The position numbers and the translations under genes were made by a program. 64,000 nt of DNA from Arthrobacter terricola. Its GTDB lineage: Bacteria > Actinomycetota > Actinomycetes > Actinomycetales > Micrococcaceae. The stretch is taken from contig NZ_SMRU01000003.1 of assembly GCF_004354015.1 (NCBI RefSeq), positions 124,001-188,000 on the forward strand, given 5' to 3'. Below, piece by piece: positions 44,581-54,555 of this stretch (the stretch's first letter is position 1; each line of letters opens with the position of its first letter). A model generated the notes under the pieces. The model was not told where the DNA came from and searched no databases. It worked only from the letters and a program-made list of their open reading frames with translations.

Positions 44581-45550
44581 TATGAGTGCGCTGAGGCTCT
44601 TGGAGCGCGAGCGTGAAATCCCGCTGGACCTCCTCATTCCCACCATTGAGCAGGCGCTCTTGGTGGCTTACCACAAGACGCCTGGCGCTTTTGAGAAAGC
44701 CCGCGCTGAGCTGGATCGCAAGAGCGGCCACGTCACCATCTGGGCCACGGAAATCGACGACGACGGCGAGGCCGTCGGCGAGTTCGAAGATACTCCGGCC
44801 GGGTTCGGGCGGATCGCGGCAAGCACTGCGCGGCAAATCATCCTGCAGCGCTTGCGCGACGTCGAAGACGACAACGTCCTCGGTGAGTTCAAGGGCCGCG
44901 AGGGCGAGCTCGTCGCCGGTTTGATCCAGCAGGGCAACAACCCCCACATGGTCCAGGTCAACCTGGGTTCCGTGGAGGCACTCCTGCCGCCGCCCGAACA
45001 GGTTCCGGGGGAGAGGTACACCCACGGAAGCCGTCTCCGCGCATTCGTTGTGGATGTCCACCGCGGCGCCAAGGGGCCTTCCATCACGCTGTCGCGATCG
45101 CATCCGGGCCTTGTCCGGAAGCTGTTCGAGCTGGAAGTTCCGGAGATCGCGGACCGAACCGTCGAAATCGTGGCGTTGGCGCGGGAAGCAGGGCACCGCA
45201 CCAAGATGGCGGTCAAAGCCAACACCCCGGGCATCAACGCCAAGGGCGCGTGCATTGGTGAAATGGGTTCGCGCGTTCGCGCGGTCATGACTGAACTCAA
45301 CGACGAAAAGATCGACATCGTCGACTTCAGCGAGGACCCGGCGACCTTCATCGCGAACTCGCTTTCGCCGTCGCGCGTGAATTCCGTCACCATCACGGAT
45401 GAATCCACGCGTTCGGCGCGGGTTGTGGTCCCGGACTACCAGCTGTCGCTCGCCATCGGCAAGGAAGGCCAGAATGCCCGCCTTGCCGCCAAGCTGACCG
45501 GCTGGCGCATCGATATCGTTTCCGACGCCACTCCGGCGAAGGGCAACTAA
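44570..45550 (+). CDS. nusA: Transcription termination/antitermination factor NusA
   Basis: 326 aa from ATG 44570 with GGAGG 4 nt upstream, inside the rimP end. N-terminal RNA-polymerase-binding domain ([27 protein letters not shown]), S1 domain, and two KH domains ([32 protein letters not shown] region; [24 protein letters not shown]). As in other actinobacteria the acidic C-terminal repeats of E. coli NusA are absent. Confidence 0.97.
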   Translation: MDIDMSALRLLEREREIPLDLLIPTIEQALLVAYHKTPGAFEKARAELDRKSGHVTIWATEIDDDGEAVGEFEDTPAGFGRIAASTARQIILQRLRDVEDDNVLGEFKGREGELVAGLIQQGNNPHMVQVNLGSVEALLPPPEQVPGERYTHGSRLRAFVVDVHRGAKGPSITLSRSHPGLVRKLFELEVPEIADRTVEIVALAREAGHRTKMAVKANTPGINAKGACIGEMGSRVRAVMTELNDEKIDIVDFSEDPATFIANSLSPSRVNSVTITDESTRSARVVVPDYQLSLAIGKEGQNARLAAKLTGWRIDIVSDATPAKGN

Positions 45551-45721
45551 ACACGTTCCCGGGGTGCCCGGCGCCGATCCAGGCATGGCCTGGATTCGGT
45601 AGCCGGGCATTCTGGGGCTTAGAATGGATGGAACCGGGCCTATGCCCGGTATCCGTGCGCTTTGGCGTGCTCACGGCAAAGAGTGCAGAACGCGAAGGCA
45701 GGAAAGACACTGAGGCGATTG

Positions 45722-46072
45722 ATGGACCCGGTGACTGAACTGCCCCGCCCCAGGCACCAGCCTGTACGCACCTGCATCGGATGCCGGAAACAAGGCATGC
45801 GGAATGAGTTGATCCGGCTTGTCGCCGAAGGCGACGGGTCGCCCGTCGTCCTGGTGGATGTACGACGCCGGATGGCTGGCCGGGGTGCTTGGCTGCACCC
45901 CAGCAACACATGCCTGACGCTGGCAAGCAAACGGCGTGCTTTCGTGCGGGCCCTTCCGGGCACAAGCGAGATCACCGCAGTCCAAAGCTACCTGGCGGCA
46001 GTCGTGCCACCTGCGGACACACCCGTGAAAGCAGGAAAACCGTCCAAACCTGAAAGCGGGTCAGAAGACTGA
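45722..46072 (+). CDS. ylxR: YlxR-family RNA-binding protein (DUF448, RnpM)
   Basis: 116 aa from ATG 45722 (GAGG upstream; an earlier ATG at 45662 adds non-conserved residues). RTCIGCRKQGMRNELIRLV is the DUF448 signature with CxxC; GRGAWLHPSNTCLTLASKRRAFVRAL completes it. In B. subtilis the homologue binds and modulates RNase P. Sits in the universal nusA-ylxR-infB order. The 171 bp before it contains two hairpins (around 45580-45600 and 45632-45650) and a possible -10 TAGAAT (45620-45625). Confidence 0.9.
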   Translation: MDPVTELPRPRHQPVRTCIGCRKQGMRNELIRLVAEGDGSPVVLVDVRRRMAGRGAWLHPSNTCLTLASKRRAFVRALPGTSEITAVQSYLAAVVPPADTPVKAGKPSKPESGSED

Positions 46073-46224
46073 TGGAAACCCGATGAGTTCCCAGCGATGA
46101 GTGCGTAACGATGACATCTTTGTTGCGCTCTGCACAGGGCCTTTCCGCCGCATTCGTGGCAGGGGCCCGCAGTAAGAAGTAGACGGTTCGTGCCTGGCTC
46201 GGTGCGGACCGAGACAGGAGAAAT

Positions 46225-49119
46225 GTGGCCAAGGTCCGCGTACATGAGCTCGCCAAAGAGCTCGGTATTACTTCCAAAGATGCAGTGACAAAACTGCAGG
46301 AATTGGGCGAATTCGTTCGCTCCGCCTCGTCAACCATCGAGGCCCCCGTCGTGAAGAAGCTTCGCGACGCCTACCCTGCTGCTGGTGGCGGTGCCGCAAA
46401 GGCGTCCGCACCTGCAGCTCCCCGCGCTGCCGCCCCGGCTGCGCCTGTTGCCCCCGCGGCTCCTGCCGCGCCCGTGGCATCCCGTCCGGCTCCCGGCCCC
46501 GCCGCGCCCAAGGCCCCGGTTCCGGCTCCCAAGGCTGAAACCCCGGCGCCTGCCGCACCGGCAGCTCCCGCAGCTCCGGCGAGCCCTGTTTCCGCCAAGC
46601 CCGGTGCCCGTCCGGCACCCCGGTCCGAAGCGCCGAGCCAGTCCCGCCCCGGTGGCGGCCAGGCACCGCGTCCGGGTGGCCCGCGTCCTGGCAACAACCC
46701 GTTCGCCACTTCCCAGGGCATGCCGCGCGGCCGTGGCGGCGACGGCGAACGTCCTCCGCGCCCGGGCAACAACCCCTTTGCAACCTCCCAGGGCATGCCA
46801 CGTCCAGGCGGCAGCCGCACTGACGGCGAACGTCCGGGCGGTCCCCGTCCCGCTCCCGGTGCGGGTGGACCCCGTCCGGCAGCTGGTGCCGGCGGACCCC
46901 GCCCCGCAGCCGGAGCCGGTGGACCCCGTCCGGGTGCCCCGCGCCCCGGTGCACCCCGTCCGGGCGCTCCGCGCCCCGGCGGTCCGGGCGGCAACCGGCC
47001 TAGCCCGGGCATGATGCCCAACCGCACCGAGCGTCCCGCTCCCGCAGGCGCAGGCCGTCCGGGCGGAGCCGGTCGTCCCGGCGGCGGTCCCGGTCGTCCG
47101 GGCGGCGGTCCGGGCGCAGGCACCGGTGGCGGAGCTCCCGCCGGCGGTGGCTTCGGCAAGGGCGGTCGCGGTCGCGGCGGTACCCAGGGTGCCTTCGGCA
47201 AGGGCGGCGCAGGACGCGGCAAGCAGCGCAAGTCGAAGCGCGCCAAGCGCCAGGAACTCGAGCAGATGAGTGCTCCGTCGCTGGGTGGCGTATCCGTACC
47301 CCGCGGCGACGGCAACACCGTTGTTCGGCTCCGTCGCGGTTCGTCCATCACCGACTTCGCTGACAAGATCGAGGCAAACCCCGCAGCGCTTGTCACCGTG
47401 CTTTTCCACCTCGGTGAAATGGCTACGGCTACCCAGTCGCTCGACGAAGACACGTTCGGCCTGCTCGGTGCCGAGCTCGGCTACCAGGTCCAGGTTGTCT
47501 CGCCGGAAGACGAAGAGCGCGAGCTCCTCGATTCCTTCGATATCGACCTTGAGGCAGAACTCGAAGCCGAAGGCGACGATGTCCTCGAACCGCGCCCGCC
47601 GGTTGTCACCGTCATGGGCCACGTTGACCACGGTAAGACCCGACTGCTCGACGCCATCCGGAAGACCAACGTGGTTGCCGGCGAACACGGCGGCATCACG
47701 CAGCACATCGGTGCCTACCAGATCAGCCACGTGCACGAAGGCACTCCGCGCGACATCACGTTCATCGACACCCCGGGTCACGAGGCGTTCACCGCCATGC
47801 GTGCGCGTGGTGCGAAGGTCACCGACATCGCCATCCTGGTTGTCGCAGCCGACGACGGCGTCATGCCGCAGACGGTGGAAGCGCTCAACCACGCCCAGGC
47901 TGCCAACGTGCCGATCGTCGTCGCGGTCAACAAGATCGACAAGGAAGGCGCGAACCCGGACAAGGTCAAGGGCCAGCTCACCGAGTACGGCCTGGTTCCC
48001 GAAGAATACGGTGGCGACACCATGTTCGTTGAGGTTTCTGCCCGCCAGAACCTGAACATCGAGGAACTGATCGACGCCGTCCTGCTTACCGCAGACGCCG
48101 CCCTGGACCTCCGCGCCAACCCGGACAAGGACGCTCGAGGCATCGCCATCGAAGCGAACCTGGACAAGGGCCGCGGTTCCGTGGCCACCGTCCTGGTCCA
48201 GTCCGGTACCTTGGCTGTCGGTGACACGATCGTGGCCGGTACGGCCCACGGCCGCGTCCGCGCCATGTTCGATGAAGACGGCAACGCCCTCGACATCGCA
48301 CTCCCGTCGCGTCCGGTCCAGGTCCTCGGCCTGTCCAACGTGCCGCGCGCAGGTGACACCTTCCTGGTAACCGCCGACGAACGCACGGCCCGCCAGATCG
48401 CCGAAAAGCGTGAAGCAGCGGACCGCAACGCCGCCTTGGCCAAGCGCCGCAAGCGCATCAGCCTCGAAGACTTCGACAAGGCTGTCGCCGAAGGCAAGAT
48501 CGACACCCTCAACCTCATCCTCAAGGGTGACGTTTCCGGTGCCGTGGAAGCCCTCGAAGACGCCCTGCTCAAGATCGACGTCGGAGACGACGACGTTCAG
48601 CTGCGCGTCATCCACCGCGGTGTGGGTGCCATCACGCAGAACGACGTCAACCTCGCCACGGTGGACAACGCCATCATCATCGGCTTCAACGTCAAGCCCG
48701 CCGAGCGCGTGGCCGACCTCGCCGATCGCGAAGGCGTGGACATGCGGTTCTACTCCGTCATCTACTCGGCAATCGACGACATCGAGCTGGCCCTCAAGGG
48801 CATGCTCAAGCCGGAGTACGAGGAAGTCCAGCTCGGTACGGCCGAAGTCCGCGAAGTGTTCAAGTCCTCCAAGTTTGGAAACATCGCAGGCTCGATCGTC
48901 CGCTCGGGCATCATCCGCCGTAACACGAAGGCACGCGTCAGCCGCGGCGGCAAGGTCATCGGCGAAAACCTCACGGTTGAAACGCTCAAGCGCTTCAAGG
49001 ACGACGCCACCGAGGTCCGCACGGACTTCGAGTGTGGTATCGGTCTTGGCTCGTACAACGACATCGTCGAAGGCGACATCATCGAGACCTTCGAAATGCG
49101 CGAGAAGCCGCGCTCGTAG
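46225..49119 (+). CDS. infB: Translation initiation factor IF-2
   Basis: 964 aa from GTG 46225 (GGAGAAAT upstream). N-terminal IF2_N segment ([30 protein letters not shown]), then about 280 residues of Ala/Pro/Gly/Arg-rich low complexity, a basic [16 protein letters not shown]...[10 protein letters not shown] stretch, a second IF2_N, and the GTPase core: G1 GHVDHGKT from residue 465, G3 DTPGHEAF, G4 NKID. C-terminal domains complete. Large size is normal for high-GC actinobacteria. Confidence 0.97.
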   Translation: MAKVRVHELAKELGITSKDAVTKLQELGEFVRSASSTIEAPVVKKLRDAYPAAGGGAAKASAPAAPRAAAPAAPVAPAAPAAPVASRPAPGPAAPKAPVPAPKAETPAPAAPAAPAAPASPVSAKPGARPAPRSEAPSQSRPGGGQAPRPGGPRPGNNPFATSQGMPRGRGGDGERPPRPGNNPFATSQGMPRPGGSRTDGERPGGPRPAPGAGGPRPAAGAGGPRPAAGAGGPRPGAPRPGAPRPGAPRPGGPGGNRPSPGMMPNRTERPAPAGAGRPGGAGRPGGGPGRPGGGPGAGTGGGAPAGGGFGKGGRGRGGTQGAFGKGGAGRGKQRKSKRAKRQELEQMSAPSLGGVSVPRGDGNTVVRLRRGSSITDFADKIEANPAALVTVLFHLGEMATATQSLDEDTFGLLGAELGYQVQVVSPEDEERELLDSFDIDLEAELEAEGDDVLEPRPPVVTVMGHVDHGKTRLLDAIRKTNVVAGEHGGITQHIGAYQISHVHEGTPRDITFIDTPGHEAFTAMRARGAKVTDIAILVVAADDGVMPQTVEALNHAQAANVPIVVAVNKIDKEGANPDKVKGQLTEYGLVPEEYGGDTMFVEVSARQNLNIEELIDAVLLTADAALDLRANPDKDARGIAIEANLDKGRGSVATVLVQSGTLAVGDTIVAGTAHGRVRAMFDEDGNALDIALPSRPVQVLGLSNVPRAGDTFLVTADERTARQIAEKREAADRNAALAKRRKRISLEDFDKAVAEGKIDTLNLILKGDVSGAVEALEDALLKIDVGDDDVQLRVIHRGVGAITQNDVNLATVDNAIIIGFNVKPAERVADLADREGVDMRFYSVIYSAIDDIELALKGMLKPEYEEVQLGTAEVREVFKSSKFGNIAGSIVRSGIIRRNTKARVSRGGKVIGENLTVETLKRFKDDATEVRTDFECGIGLGSYNDIVEGDIIETFEMREKPRS
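46690..46990 (+). repeat. Coding repeats in the IF-2 N-terminal region
   Basis: A 39-bp unit coding [13 protein letters not shown] occurs at 46690-46728 and 46765-46803. It is followed by GPRPAAGAG and APRPG repeats up to about 46990. Copies differ at third positions, so selection is on protein composition, not DNA. Confidence 0.8.
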
Positions 49120-49173
49120 GGCGTTCGCTTTGGGTGGGGCCGTTGGATCTTTCCGGCGGCCCCGGCCCGTTCC

Positions 49174-49238
49174 GCCGATATGGGGGCCCCGCCCCTTCGC
49201 TGGGTGGCCCGATGCCACTCCCGGGCCCCCATATCGGC
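49174..49238. repeat. Long inverted repeat between infB and rbfA
   Basis: Perfect 16-bp arms: GCCGATATGGGGGCCC (49174-49189) and its reverse complement (49223-49238), with a 33-bp G/C-rich centre. 54 bp after the infB stop; no U-run. Looks like a dispersed REP-type palindromic element or a strong hairpin ending the infB message. Confidence 0.7.
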
Positions 49239-49349
49239 TCCACGGGCCTCTGCGGGGAGCTCGCCGTGGGCTGTTCTCGGCTGCCACGGCATTTTTGAAC
49301 TTAAGTGCGTTGGTTTGTATCGCCGTCGTACGGAACTTTAGGAGTAAAA

Positions 49350-49859
49350 ATGGCTGATCCGGCACGCGCTGCCAAGTTGGCGCAGCGGATTAAGGTTGTC
49401 GTGGCCGAGGCGCTCGGCCGGCGGATCAAGGATCCGCGCGTCGAGAACATCACCATCACCGACGCACGCGTCACCAACGATCTTCAGCACGCCACCGTGT
49501 ATTACACCGTCTTCGGTGACGAAGCCGCCCACACCGATGCCGCCAAGGCGTTGGAAAAGGCCAAAGGCGTGCTGCGCCAGGAAGTCGGACGCAACATCAC
49601 CGTGCGCCTGACGCCCACCCTCGAGTTCGTTGCAGACCTCATTCCGGTCAACGCCTCGAACCTTGAGGAATTGTTGCGCGTCGCCAAACAGCGCGACGCC
49701 GAAGTGGCCGCGCTGGCCGCCGGCGCCACGCACGCGGGCGACGCCGATCCTTACAAGAGCGATGCCCCGCAGGACGAGGACATCGACGAAGACGACTTCG
49801 ACGAAGAAGACATCGACCTGCGGGCCGATGAGGATATCGACGAAGACAGCGGCGTATAA
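49350..49859 (+). CDS. rbfA: Ribosome-binding factor A
   Basis: 169 aa from ATG 49350 (TAGGAG 7 nt upstream; an in-frame earlier start at 49305 lacks a site). KH-like cold-adaptation factor for 16S maturation: RIKVVVAEALGRRIKDPRVENITITDARVTNDLQHATVYYTV, then RNITVRLTPTLEFVADLIPVNASNLEELL. The last 45 residues are very Asp/Glu-rich. Own transcription is possible because of the hairpin between it and infB. Confidence 0.95.
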   Translation: MADPARAAKLAQRIKVVVAEALGRRIKDPRVENITITDARVTNDLQHATVYYTVFGDEAAHTDAAKALEKAKGVLRQEVGRNITVRLTPTLEFVADLIPVNASNLEELLRVAKQRDAEVAALAAGATHAGDADPYKSDAPQDEDIDEDDFDEEDIDLRADEDIDEDSGV

Positions 49860-49872
49860 CCCAAGGATTCGG

Positions 49873-49906
49873 GGGAAGGCCGGCCCCACGTGGAGCCGGC
49901 CTTCCC
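49873..49906 (+). terminator. Terminator after rbfA
   Basis: 12-bp perfect stem GGGAAGGCCGGC (49873-49884) / GCCGGCCTTCCC (49895-49906) with a 10-nt loop, 13 bp after the rbfA stop. Confidence 0.7.
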
Positions 49907-49941
49907 TGCCTTCAAGCGCCTTCGATGGCTAAGATCGGAGC

Positions 49942-50424
49942 ATGGCGCCGGACGAAGCTCAACAGCGGGGGACTTATCTCGACCACGCGATCAGGCTCGC
50001 CGTGCAAAACGTGTCCGACGGCGGCGGTCCTTTCGGCGCCGTCGTGGTCACCCCGGACGGACGCATCCACGAAGGCGTGAACAGGGTCACCCGCGACAAC
50101 GACCCCACCGCGCACGCGGAAGTCGTCGCGATCAGGCGCGCCGCCCTTGAAATCGCTTCGTTCGACCTCAGCGGCTCCGTGCTCTACGCGAGCTGCGAAC
50201 CGTGCCCGCTTTGCCTTTCGGCCGCCCTCTGGGCCAGGATCGGCCACATCTATTACGCCGCCGACCGCCAAGGAGCTGCCCGCGCGGGCTTCGACGACGC
50301 TCTCTTCTACGAATACTTCGACGGTGCCCGTCCCACGCTCCTGCCGGTGGACCACACGCCACGGACGACGTCGGAAGATCCCTTCGACGCGTGGCGGAAC
50401 GACGCGGAACGAACTGACTACTGA
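49942..50424 (+). CDS. Guanine deaminase-like nucleoside deaminase
   Basis: 160 aa, cytidine-deaminase fold. Zinc ligands H58 in TAHAE (with catalytic E60) and C88/C91 in CEPCPLC. The C-terminal FDDALFYEYFDG stretch is characteristic of B. subtilis-type GuaD, which swaps its C-terminus between subunits and converts guanine to xanthine. The tRNA-adenosine deaminase TadA is less likely. TAAGAT lies exactly 6 nt before the ATG, so probably leaderless. Confidence 0.88.
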   Translation: MAPDEAQQRGTYLDHAIRLAVQNVSDGGGPFGAVVVTPDGRIHEGVNRVTRDNDPTAHAEVVAIRRAALEIASFDLSGSVLYASCEPCPLCLSAALWARIGHIYYAADRQGAARAGFDDALFYEYFDGARPTLLPVDHTPRTTSEDPFDAWRNDAERTDY

Positions 50425-50448
50425 CGGCGGCCGATCACTGACGAGCGG

Positions 50449-51603
50449 CTACCGCCGCGGCGGGAGGTGTTTGACGCCGTCTAGCAGTTCCTGCTGGTCG
50501 CCGCACAAAGCGATGCGGATCCAACCCTCGCCGATGGAACCGAACGCGGTGCCCGGCGCCACCGCCACGCCTGATTCCGCGAGGAACCGGTGCACCCACG
50601 CGCGGACGTCGCCGCCGCTGGCATGCGAGACGTCGGCCCACAAGTAGAAGGCCCCCTGCGCGCCCAGGAACGGGATGCCCTTTTCAGAGAGGACCGCGGA
50701 AGCCGCGTCACGGTTGGAACGGTAGTGCTCGCGCGCAGCGTCGACGTAGTCCTGCGGGCCCGTCAACGCCGCAATGGCCGCGTATTGCGACGGCGAAGCA
50801 ACACAGGAAACGATCGCCTCCATGACGTTGTTCATGGTCCGCTCCAAGCCGGGCGGGCAAATGAGCGCACCGATCCGCAAACCCGTCAGGCCATAGGTCT
50901 TCGACAGCGTGAGTGACGTGAAGACCCGTGCTTTCCCGGGCTCGACGCTGTCGAAACGGGCAGGGCTCGTGTGCGGAACCTCGAAAGTGAAGGCCTCGTA
51001 GCATTCGTCCGAAATGATCCACAGATCGTGCTTGACCGCCAGTTCCACGAGTTGCCGCGTCACATCCTCGCCGATCACGGCGCCCAACGGATTGGACGGC
51101 GAATTCAGGATCAGCACCTTCGTCCGTGGGGTGATGAGCGCCTCAATGTCCTCGATGTGCGGTTGGAACGCGTTTTCGGGGTAGAGCGGGTAGCGCACGG
51201 GCACGGCATGAATGAGGCGGCTGGTCATCACAAAGGTCGGGTACCCGGGATTCGGGATCAGGACTTCGTCCCCGGGCGCGAGGAGCAGGCTCATGGCGAA
51301 GTGCAGACCCTGCTGCGCGCCGTCCACGACGTAAACCCGCTCGGCGCCGACCTCAACTTGGTTGTGGGCCCGGAACCTTGCGGCGAAAGCTTCGCGCAGC
51401 GCCGGGATTCCGGCATTCGGGGTGTAGTTCGTCTCGTCGCGATCGAGGCAGGCGATGCCTGCCTCCAGGACATGCCGGGGGAGTGCGAAGCCGGGTTCGC
51501 CGATGCTGAGCGTTATCGCTCCCGGAGTGCGCCATGCCGCCTCGGTGATTTCTCGAATCTGGTTCACGGGGACGTCCGGGATGTGCGCGGCTAGCTCAGG
51601 CAT
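50449..51603 (-). CDS. PLP-dependent aminotransferase, class I/II
   Basis: 384 aa. Fold type I aminotransferase with NYTPNAGIPALREAFA, the PLP lysine in SLTLSKTYGLTGLRIG, LNSPSNPLGAVI, and ISDECYEAF. Substrate (aspartate, aromatic or alanine type) not decidable. Convergent with the deaminase gene. TAAGAT 6 nt before the ATG suggests a leaderless mRNA. Confidence 0.92.
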   Translation of the reverse strand: MPELAAHIPDVPVNQIREITEAAWRTPGAITLSIGEPGFALPRHVLEAGIACLDRDETNYTPNAGIPALREAFAARFRAHNQVEVGAERVYVVDGAQQGLHFAMSLLLAPGDEVLIPNPGYPTFVMTSRLIHAVPVRYPLYPENAFQPHIEDIEALITPRTKVLILNSPSNPLGAVIGEDVTRQLVELAVKHDLWIISDECYEAFTFEVPHTSPARFDSVEPGKARVFTSLTLSKTYGLTGLRIGALICPPGLERTMNNVMEAIVSCVASPSQYAAIAALTGPQDYVDAAREHYRSNRDAASAVLSEKGIPFLGAQGAFYLWADVSHASGGDVRAWVHRFLAESGVAVAPGTAFGSIGEGWIRIALCGDQQELLDGVKHLPPRR

Positions 51604-51710
51604 GGGGCCATCTTAGCTGCGGCCGCCCAACTCCTTCGGCAGTCCGGCGGGGACGGGCGGGCATCGGCAGGCCGCCGGACGCATGCCTCGGCGCGGATAT
51701 ACTGGGAGGC

Positions 51711-52661
51711 GTGCTTTCTGGACTGGTGATCGTCGACAAGCCGCAAGGATGGACCAGCCACGACGTGGTTGGCCGGATGCGGAGGCTGGCCGGTACCCGG
51801 AAAGTCGGCCACGCCGGGACCCTGGATCCCATGGCTACAGGAGTCCTTGTCCTGGGAATCAACAAGGCCACAAGGCTTCTGACCTACATCGTCGGCACGT
51901 CGAAGACCTACTCGGCCACCATCCGCCTTGGCGAATCGACCATCACGGACGACGCCGAAGGCGAGGTCACAGCGAGCCGCAGTGCCGCCGGAGTCACCGA
52001 GGACGCCATCCGGGCAGGGGTGGTGCAACTCAGCGGCGACATTCAGCAGGTTCCCAGCAGCGTGAGTGCCATCAAAGTCAACGGCGAACGGTCCTACGCG
52101 CGCGTCCGGTCCGGTGAAGAAGTCAAGCTCGCGGCCCGTCCCGTGACCATCCACCGTTTCGATATCCACGCCATCCGAAGGCCCGACGACGGCAAGACAG
52201 TCGACGTCGACGTCACCGTTGAGTGTTCTTCCGGTACCTATATTCGAGCGCTGGCGCGCGACCTTGGCGAGGCACTCGGCGTCGGCGGCCACCTCACGGC
52301 GCTTCGCCGCACCCAGGTGGGACCGTACACCCTGGAGCAGGCCCGCACCCTCGAGCAATTGGCCGAGGAACTTGAAATCCTCGACATGTCGGACGCGGCG
52401 CGGGCACTGATGCCCAACCGCGAACTGAGCGACGCCGAAACCACCGAAATCTCCTTCGGCCGCCGCATTGCCGCCGGACCCGATGCCGGTACCGATCAAG
52501 CGGCTACCGCCGAAAACCCCGCCGCCGCCTTCTCGCCTTCCGGCGAATTGGTGGCGTTGCTTGCCGACGCGGGAAGCTTCGCCAAGCCCGTCCTGGTGTT
52601 CGCGCCGGACACCGGCAGAACGGATGCCGGCAGCCCGGCCGACGAAGGGCAGGCATCCTAG
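51711..52661 (+). CDS. truB: tRNA pseudouridine-55 synthase
   Basis: 316 aa from GTG 51711. N-terminal LVIVDKPQGWTSHDVVGRMRR, catalytic D39 in GHAGTLDPMATGVL, and GERSYARVRSGEEVKL, VECSSGTYIRALARDLGEALG motifs; the C-terminal extension is long and Ala-rich. Perfect -10 TATACT (51698-51703) ends 7 nt before the GTG, so the transcript probably starts at or next to the start codon. Confidence 0.96.
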   Translation: MLSGLVIVDKPQGWTSHDVVGRMRRLAGTRKVGHAGTLDPMATGVLVLGINKATRLLTYIVGTSKTYSATIRLGESTITDDAEGEVTASRSAAGVTEDAIRAGVVQLSGDIQQVPSSVSAIKVNGERSYARVRSGEEVKLAARPVTIHRFDIHAIRRPDDGKTVDVDVTVECSSGTYIRALARDLGEALGVGGHLTALRRTQVGPYTLEQARTLEQLAEELEILDMSDAARALMPNRELSDAETTEISFGRRIAAGPDAGTDQAATAENPAAAFSPSGELVALLADAGSFAKPVLVFAPDTGRTDAGSPADEGQAS

Positions 52662-52663
52662 GC

Positions 52664-53017
52664 ATGGATGGATACTTCTACGCGGTCCTGATTGTGGGCC
52701 TGTTGTCGACGATCATTTGCGTCGTCGCGGGCGTGATGAAAAAGGCGCCTAACGACGTCACGATTTTGTCCGTTGCCGCCGTCGAACTCGTTTTGCTCGT
52801 ATATCTCGTGGGCTCGATTATCCGCGTGGCGCTCGGCGAGAAAATCGCCGGCGAGCCCTGGGAGTTCTGGGGATACATCATCACCGCGCTGATCCTCCCG
52901 GTCGGGGCCGTGTACTGGTCCATCCTGGAGCGGACGCGGTGGAGCAATTTCGTCATGGGCGCAGTAGGAATCACTGCGATGGTCATGGCGGCCCGCATGA
53001 ACCAGATCTGGTACTGA
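52664..53017 (+). CDS. Small membrane protein of unknown function
   Basis: 117 aa, two bases after truB stop. Four hydrophobic helices (residues about 5-24, 32-52, 67-88, 95-112) with conserved-looking GKKAPND and GEPWEFWGYIITALILP stretches. Similar small proteins occur between truB and ribF in related genomes; no function known. Confidence 0.7.
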   Translation: MDGYFYAVLIVGLLSTIICVVAGVMKKAPNDVTILSVAAVELVLLVYLVGSIIRVALGEKIAGEPWEFWGYIITALILPVGAVYWSILERTRWSNFVMGAVGITAMVMAARMNQIWY

Positions 53018-53040
53018 CATTGGAAGAAGAAGCAGACGAA

Positions 53041-53469
53041 GTGACAGTTGAGACCACCCCGAAGAAGACCCGGGACACCCGCAATACCGGTCCCGGAAGG
53101 CTGCTGATCGCGGTCTACGCGGTTTTCGCTATCTCGGCCACCGCGCGTGCCGGGTACCAGATCCTCACCAAGTTCGCCGATGCTCCCTTGGCGCATGTCC
53201 TCTCGGCCTTCGCCGCCGTGGTGTACATCGTTGCCACGATTTCCCTTGCGAAGCCGGGACGGACCTGGTTCAAGGTTTCGCTTGTGGCCGTCCTCGTCGA
53301 ATTGGTCGGTGTCCTGGTGGTGGGGGCAGTGAGCCTCTTCGATCCGGTGGCGTTCCCGCACGACACCGTGTGGTCCTACTTTGGCAGCGGCTATGGTTTC
53401 GTGCCCTTGATCCTCCCTGTCCTCGGCTTGCTCTGGCTCTACCGGCGGCGTCCGTCGGGCAGCGCGTAG
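53041..53469 (+). CDS. Small membrane protein of unknown function
   Basis: 142 aa from GTG 53041 (TTG 53020 would add seven acidic residues). Polar basic N-terminus of about 25 residues, then four hydrophobic segments and a RRRP tail. The frame is open further upstream but that part is the shadow of the previous gene. 23 bp after it; probably one unit with truB and ribF. The stretch FGSGYGFVPLILPVLGLLWLYRR is typical of actinobacterial integral membrane proteins of unknown role. Confidence 0.68.
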   Translation: MTVETTPKKTRDTRNTGPGRLLIAVYAVFAISATARAGYQILTKFADAPLAHVLSAFAAVVYIVATISLAKPGRTWFKVSLVAVLVELVGVLVVGAVSLFDPVAFPHDTVWSYFGSGYGFVPLILPVLGLLWLYRRRPSGSA

Positions 53470-53546
53470 CAGGTAACCTTAGAGAGTTCCGGGGCCGGAC
53501 CAGGCCGCCGGGCATTAGCGACTACCAGCAGTAAAAGGCGAGGTTG

Positions 53547-54530
53547 ATGGTCCACATCTGGAACGATCCCACCGAGGTCCCCGAGGATTTCGGTCCAAGC
53601 GTCGTTACCATCGGGAACTTTGACGGCGTCCATCGCGGACACCAGCAGGTGCTGTCGCAGCTTTTGCGCACGGCAGGGCAGCACGGTGGACGGTCCGTCG
53701 TCGTCACCTTCGATCCCCACCCGTCCCAAGTCCACCATCCGGACTCCGCCCCCGAACTCATCATGGGCCTGCAGGACAAGCTGGATGCCTTGGCCGACTT
53801 CGGCGTCGACGCCGTCCTTGTCATGAAATACAACCTTGCCCTGGCCGCGATGACTCCGGAGGAATTCGTCAGCACCGTCCTGCTGGACGGCCTCCACGCG
53901 GCGCAGGTCGTGGTGGGCCACGACCTCCGCTTCGGCGTTGGCAACTCAGGCGACGTCGAAACGATGCGGACCCTCGGAGAGAAGCTTGGGTTCGGGGTAC
54001 AGGTGGTCACCGAGTACGGCGCCGGAGGCTTCCCGGTACACGACGACGGCGGCACGGACCGCCGCTGTTCCTCCACCTGGGTGCGCGAGGCACTGGCCGA
54101 AGGCGACGTCGAGACCGCGGCGGCCATCTTGGGCCGGCCCCACCGGATGAGGGGCGAAGTTGTCCACGGTGCCGCGCGCGGGCGCGCCCTTGGCTTCCCG
54201 ACGGCGAACCTGGATCACGGATCGACCGGATACATTCCCGCGGACGGCATCTACGCAGGCTGGCTCGTCGACGAGTCCGGCACCCGCTGGCCGGCCGCGA
54301 TTTCCGTCGGCTCCAACCCGACGTTCGACGGCGTGAGCCGCCAGGTGGAAGCCCACGTCATCGACCGGCCCAACGAGGCTGTGGAAGACTTCAACCTCTA
54401 CGGCCAGACCGTCGTCGTCGAATTCACGGCGCGCCTCCGCGGCATGGTCGCGTATCGGGGACCCGAGGCACTGGTCGAGCAGATGCGGCTGGACGTCGTT
54501 CAAGCCCATAAGCTGCTCCTCGACCAATAG
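53547..54530 (+). CDS. ribF: Bifunctional riboflavin kinase / FAD synthetase
   Basis: 327 aa from ATG 53547 (AAAGGCGAGG upstream). N-terminal FMN adenylyltransferase domain with VVTIGNFDGVHRGH and the DLRFGVGNSGD loop; C-terminal flavokinase with GRALGFPTANLDHG, DGIYAGWL and SVGSNPTFDG. Makes FMN and FAD from riboflavin. A possible -10 TAACCT lies at about 53473 inside the end of the previous gene. Confidence 0.96.
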   Translation: MVHIWNDPTEVPEDFGPSVVTIGNFDGVHRGHQQVLSQLLRTAGQHGGRSVVVTFDPHPSQVHHPDSAPELIMGLQDKLDALADFGVDAVLVMKYNLALAAMTPEEFVSTVLLDGLHAAQVVVGHDLRFGVGNSGDVETMRTLGEKLGFGVQVVTEYGAGGFPVHDDGGTDRRCSSTWVREALAEGDVETAAAILGRPHRMRGEVVHGAARGRALGFPTANLDHGSTGYIPADGIYAGWLVDESGTRWPAAISVGSNPTFDGVSRQVEAHVIDRPNEAVEDFNLYGQTVVVEFTARLRGMVAYRGPEALVEQMRLDVVQAHKLLLDQ

Positions 54531-54555
54531 AGAGAAAAATAGCGAAAGAAGCCCC

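Noticed and set aside
46330..49365. Huge minus-strand open frame (over 1000 codons) opposite infB
   Set aside because: A shadow of the GC-rich infB gene; composition is Gly/Val/Asp and Arg-rich with no domain, typical of antisense frames in high-GC genomes.
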